Origin: Naumovozyma dairenensis CBS 421
Taxonomy: Eukaryota; Ascomycota; Saccharomycetes; Saccharomycetales; Saccharomycetaceae
Direction of reading: 5' to 3'
NCBI RefSeq assembly: GCF_000227115.2
Contig: NC_016489.1
Coordinates: forward strand, 124,001-188,000
Length of the DNA: 64,000 nucleotides
Shown: piece by piece, positions 61,678-64,000 of the stretch
Layout: every line of letters begins with the position of its first letter
Position numbering within the stretch: the stretch's first letter is position 1
Position numbers and translations under genes: made by a program
Notes under the pieces: generated by a model
Database searches by the model: none
Told to the model about the DNA's origin: nothing
Seen by the model: the letters and a program-made list of their open reading frames with translations, nothing else

Positions 61678-64000
61678 TTATAATAATTCGGTCAATGACT
61701 TCTTTTGACCTTTATGAAATTTACCTTTTATCTTCTTCTTCGGTTTACTTTCTCCTTCAACACCAGTGATAGCTGGCATTTTTTCAGAGCTTTGATAAAT
61801 TAATTCTAATTCTTGCTTCATACCTTTTTTTCCTAGCTTCTTTTTTTTTTCAAATTGTTTTGGATTCTTAAACTTTCTTCAGTAAACCATTTCTCAAATT
61901 CTTGTGCTGCTACTTTTTCTTCCAACTTAGTTACTAAATCCTTTGAAGAATCTGAGGTTCCATTCTCATTCATGTTAGTACTAGAGCTTGGACGTGATAT
62001 ATAAGGCGGAATACCTCCGAAATTACCGTGACTAACGAATTCAGTGTGTGATTTGGTAGGCGGCTTATTTTCATTATTCTTAATAGATTTATTCTTGTTT
62101 TTGTTCTTGTTTTTAAAGTCAGCCTTTTGGCTCTCAAGTAATGATGGTAAAGATGTATTCTTCTTGGAGGTGGTACTTTTCCTTCTTTGGTTAACTTGAG
62201 ACAGCGAAGTAGCTCCCCAAATTGGCCTAGGTGTTTCCTTCTCGATATCCTCAACCGTTACATGTTTTCTTCTTTCTTTCTGTGTATTCTTTTTGAATTG
62301 TATAGGTCTCTTGCCGGCAGGTATATTATTTTCAGTAGGTGTTAACGGTTTTGTAGATTTACTTTCCAATAGGGATGGAAGAGCATCCTTTGCCAAATCA
62401 GGGTTTTCATGTATAACAATTTCGACGGTTGCCTCACGAGATTCTATAATTTGTGGAGGCGTAGATATGGGTTGTGTAGATGTAGACACTTTTCTTTTGG
62501 AACGCTTTACAACAGTTACAAACTCCTCCTCTGTCTCTTCAATCGCAGATGAATCTTTGTCAGTAATGGTGTAGTCATTCCATGCAGTAGGTGGTTGCAA
62601 TGAAGATGCAGTGGTCGATGTTTCGGGTAAAATCTTGTTATCTCGTGAAGGATGCGAATATTTTCTAGTTGGTATAGTTCCAATTGCTGAAGATCTTCTT
62701 CTATTATTTAATTTTGAAATACGTGGAGCCCTTAAATCAAATACTGGATTGAAAGGCTTTTCTACTGACATAAATTTCTCGTTAAATGTTTCTAAGTTAT
62801 TTTCGAACAGTTCTATCCATTTTGTATTTCCATCTTTGTACCATGTCAGAAGTGATGATATTGGCTCCAAGCTTGATGATTTTAACTGTTCGAGATCACT
62901 TTCCAGTAAATGCCAATGTTCATTATGAAAGTATTGATTGATTAATTCAAAATTCTCCTTTGAGAATAATACACCGACATGGGTACATATGTAGAAGGAA
63001 CATGTATGCGATAGAAGCTTACAATTCCATCGAATAGAATTGATATATATTGAAATAACAGATTCTCCGTTAATGTGTTCCAATATTGTTTTTTCAAGAT
63101 AAACCTTCAAAGGTTCAATACATAACTCATCTGCAATTTCAAGTACATCCAAAAGGAATTGAAGTGTTTCAGTATTCTTATCATTCGAGTAGTTGGAGAA
63201 GATTTCATCAAAAGTGAATCCATAGGCATATTTTACTATGGGAAGGAAGTACTGTTCTTTAATATGACGTAACTCTATGAATTTTTTCTCGTGCTCATTA
63301 ATATGAGACCATTCTCTTCGGGAACATGAAGAAAAAAACCTACTCATGGTACTTAATATTAAAGAATGCGCATGTATTTTGGAGTTCTTCAAAACTATTG
63401 TCAGATCTGGAAGAAAACGTGAATCGTCGATTTTTGTCGTCATCATTTTTGAAAATAATAACTGTAAACGAGAAGATAATTTGGAAGTTGAATATGAATA
63501 ATCATCCACTATATTCAAAAGTGAAATAGATGTCCGTTGATCTCTCGGTTTTTCATCAGTGTATATGTAATGAATAAATTTCTGCAAAAAACTATTGGAT
63601 CCCTCAGAAACATCAGTGCTAATATACCATTCCGTAGCTTCTGGTTTGCTTTCTAGATGGAATGTTATAGCGTCATTATTAGGTATTGAATATTCTTCAC
63701 CATTTCGCATTATCTGCATAAATCTAGGAGCACATGTGTTCAATATCAGTTTATGACAATTCAGGATAGGTTCTCCGGTTTTCTTATTTACAAATACAAC
63801 ATCGAAATTACCGTCTGCATTATCCGTTGTAGCATGTTTTCTTATTTCCTGTTCATTAGTAGCCGTTCTAATAGCAGAATACCGACCGAAATAATGAGTA
63901 ATATCACTTTCTGAAGTTATAACATTCAAGTTAATTTCTTCTTCTTTTATTATAGCTATGGAACCCATAGATGAGTCACATGCGACTTTGATTGATCTAC
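61678..64000 (-). CDS. large double-BTB-domain protein, incomplete at the window edge and frameshifted near its 3' end
   Basis: The frame is open from the right edge (64000) to a TAG at 61833-61835, so the true start may lie beyond the window; the first internal ATG is at 63968. Two BTB/POZ domains are visible: FDVVFVNKKTGEPILNCHKL and PDLTIVLKNSKIHAHSLILS, with the second followed by a BACK-like helical region. The rest is basic and disordered, ending in FEKWFTEESLRIQ. The residues just before the first ATG (VACDSSMGSIAI) resemble the end of an RCC1-type repeat, as in IBtk-like proteins (ankyrin, RCC1, BTB, BTB). Beyond the TAG, another frame continues sensibly to a TAA at 61678-61680 (GMKQELELIYQSSEKMPAI, then KFHKGQKKSLTELL); a one-base change in the T10 run at 61841-61850 would join them. 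S. cerevisiae has no gene at this position that I recognise. Confidence 0.75.

Overview
The window is nuclear DNA of a budding yeast of the family Saccharomycetaceae. It is AT-rich, genes are almost intronless, and the one clear intron (in a ribosomal protein gene) has a perfect TACTAAC branch site. Proteins match Saccharomyces cerevisiae counterparts closely in sequence and length. Gene order and orientation follow the right arm of S. cerevisiae chromosome XIII in reverse: CUE1, SAP30, YMR262W, TIF11, TRM732, ROY1, PET111, COX7, GFD1, YMR253C, MLO1, HOR7, GAD1, RKR1, FAA4/FAA1, COA6, YMR244W, ZRC1, RPL20A, YHM2, CUS1, RNT1. Two genes that S. cerevisiae keeps on the sister (chromosome XV) track, SPE2 and GNT1, are interleaved here, and TPS3 and GTO3 are missing. 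That is the pattern expected of a species that diverged after the whole-genome duplication and lost duplicates independently (a Naumovozyma/Kazachstania-like yeast is my guess; the species cannot be fixed from this window).

Layout. 1-10,300: ER ubiquitin-system, chromatin, TatD-nuclease, translation-initiation and tRNA-methylation genes. 10,300-11,500: an intergenic island with a tRNA-Asn(GUU), a short tandem repeat and a possible solo LTR. 11,600-22,900: ROY1, PET111, SBA1 (relocated here relative to S. cerevisiae), COX7, GFD1, a drug/metabolite-type transporter, MLO1 and tiny HOR7, which is easy to miss. 23,900-28,200: GAD1 and SPE2. 28,200-31,300: a graveyard of retroelement gag fragments arranged as an inverted repeat. 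31,300-38,100: RKR1 and GNT1. 38,400-41,130: a decayed Ty3/gypsy gag-protease-RT fragment followed by a broken reading frame with a possible zinc-binding region. 41,200-42,900: a strong promoter-like region followed by a gene-free stretch exactly where S. cerevisiae carries the long H/ACA snoRNA snR86. 42,900-54,000: FAA, COA6, an HSP30 relative, a SUN-family wall protein and ZRC1. 54,200-61,400: RPL20A, YHM2, CUS1, RNT1. 61,700-64,000: a double-BTB protein gene that runs off the window and is broken at a homopolymer near its 3' end.

The genes are mostly housekeeping functions and are not a single pathway. Themes recur: mitochondrial respiration (PET111, COX7, COA6, YHM2, MLO1), RNA processing (TRM732, CUS1, RNT1, GFD1, candidate snR86, tRNA), proteostasis (CUE1, ROY1, RKR1, SBA1, the BTB protein) and stress response (HOR7, GAD1, HSP30). 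Several promoters carry recognisable yeast control elements: two Rap1 sites before RPL20A, PAC plus RRPE before RNT1, a CCAAT box before COX7, a URS1 before the YMR253C homologue, AGGGG stress elements before HOR7 and HSP30, and a dense cluster of CTCGA motifs before the SUN-family gene.
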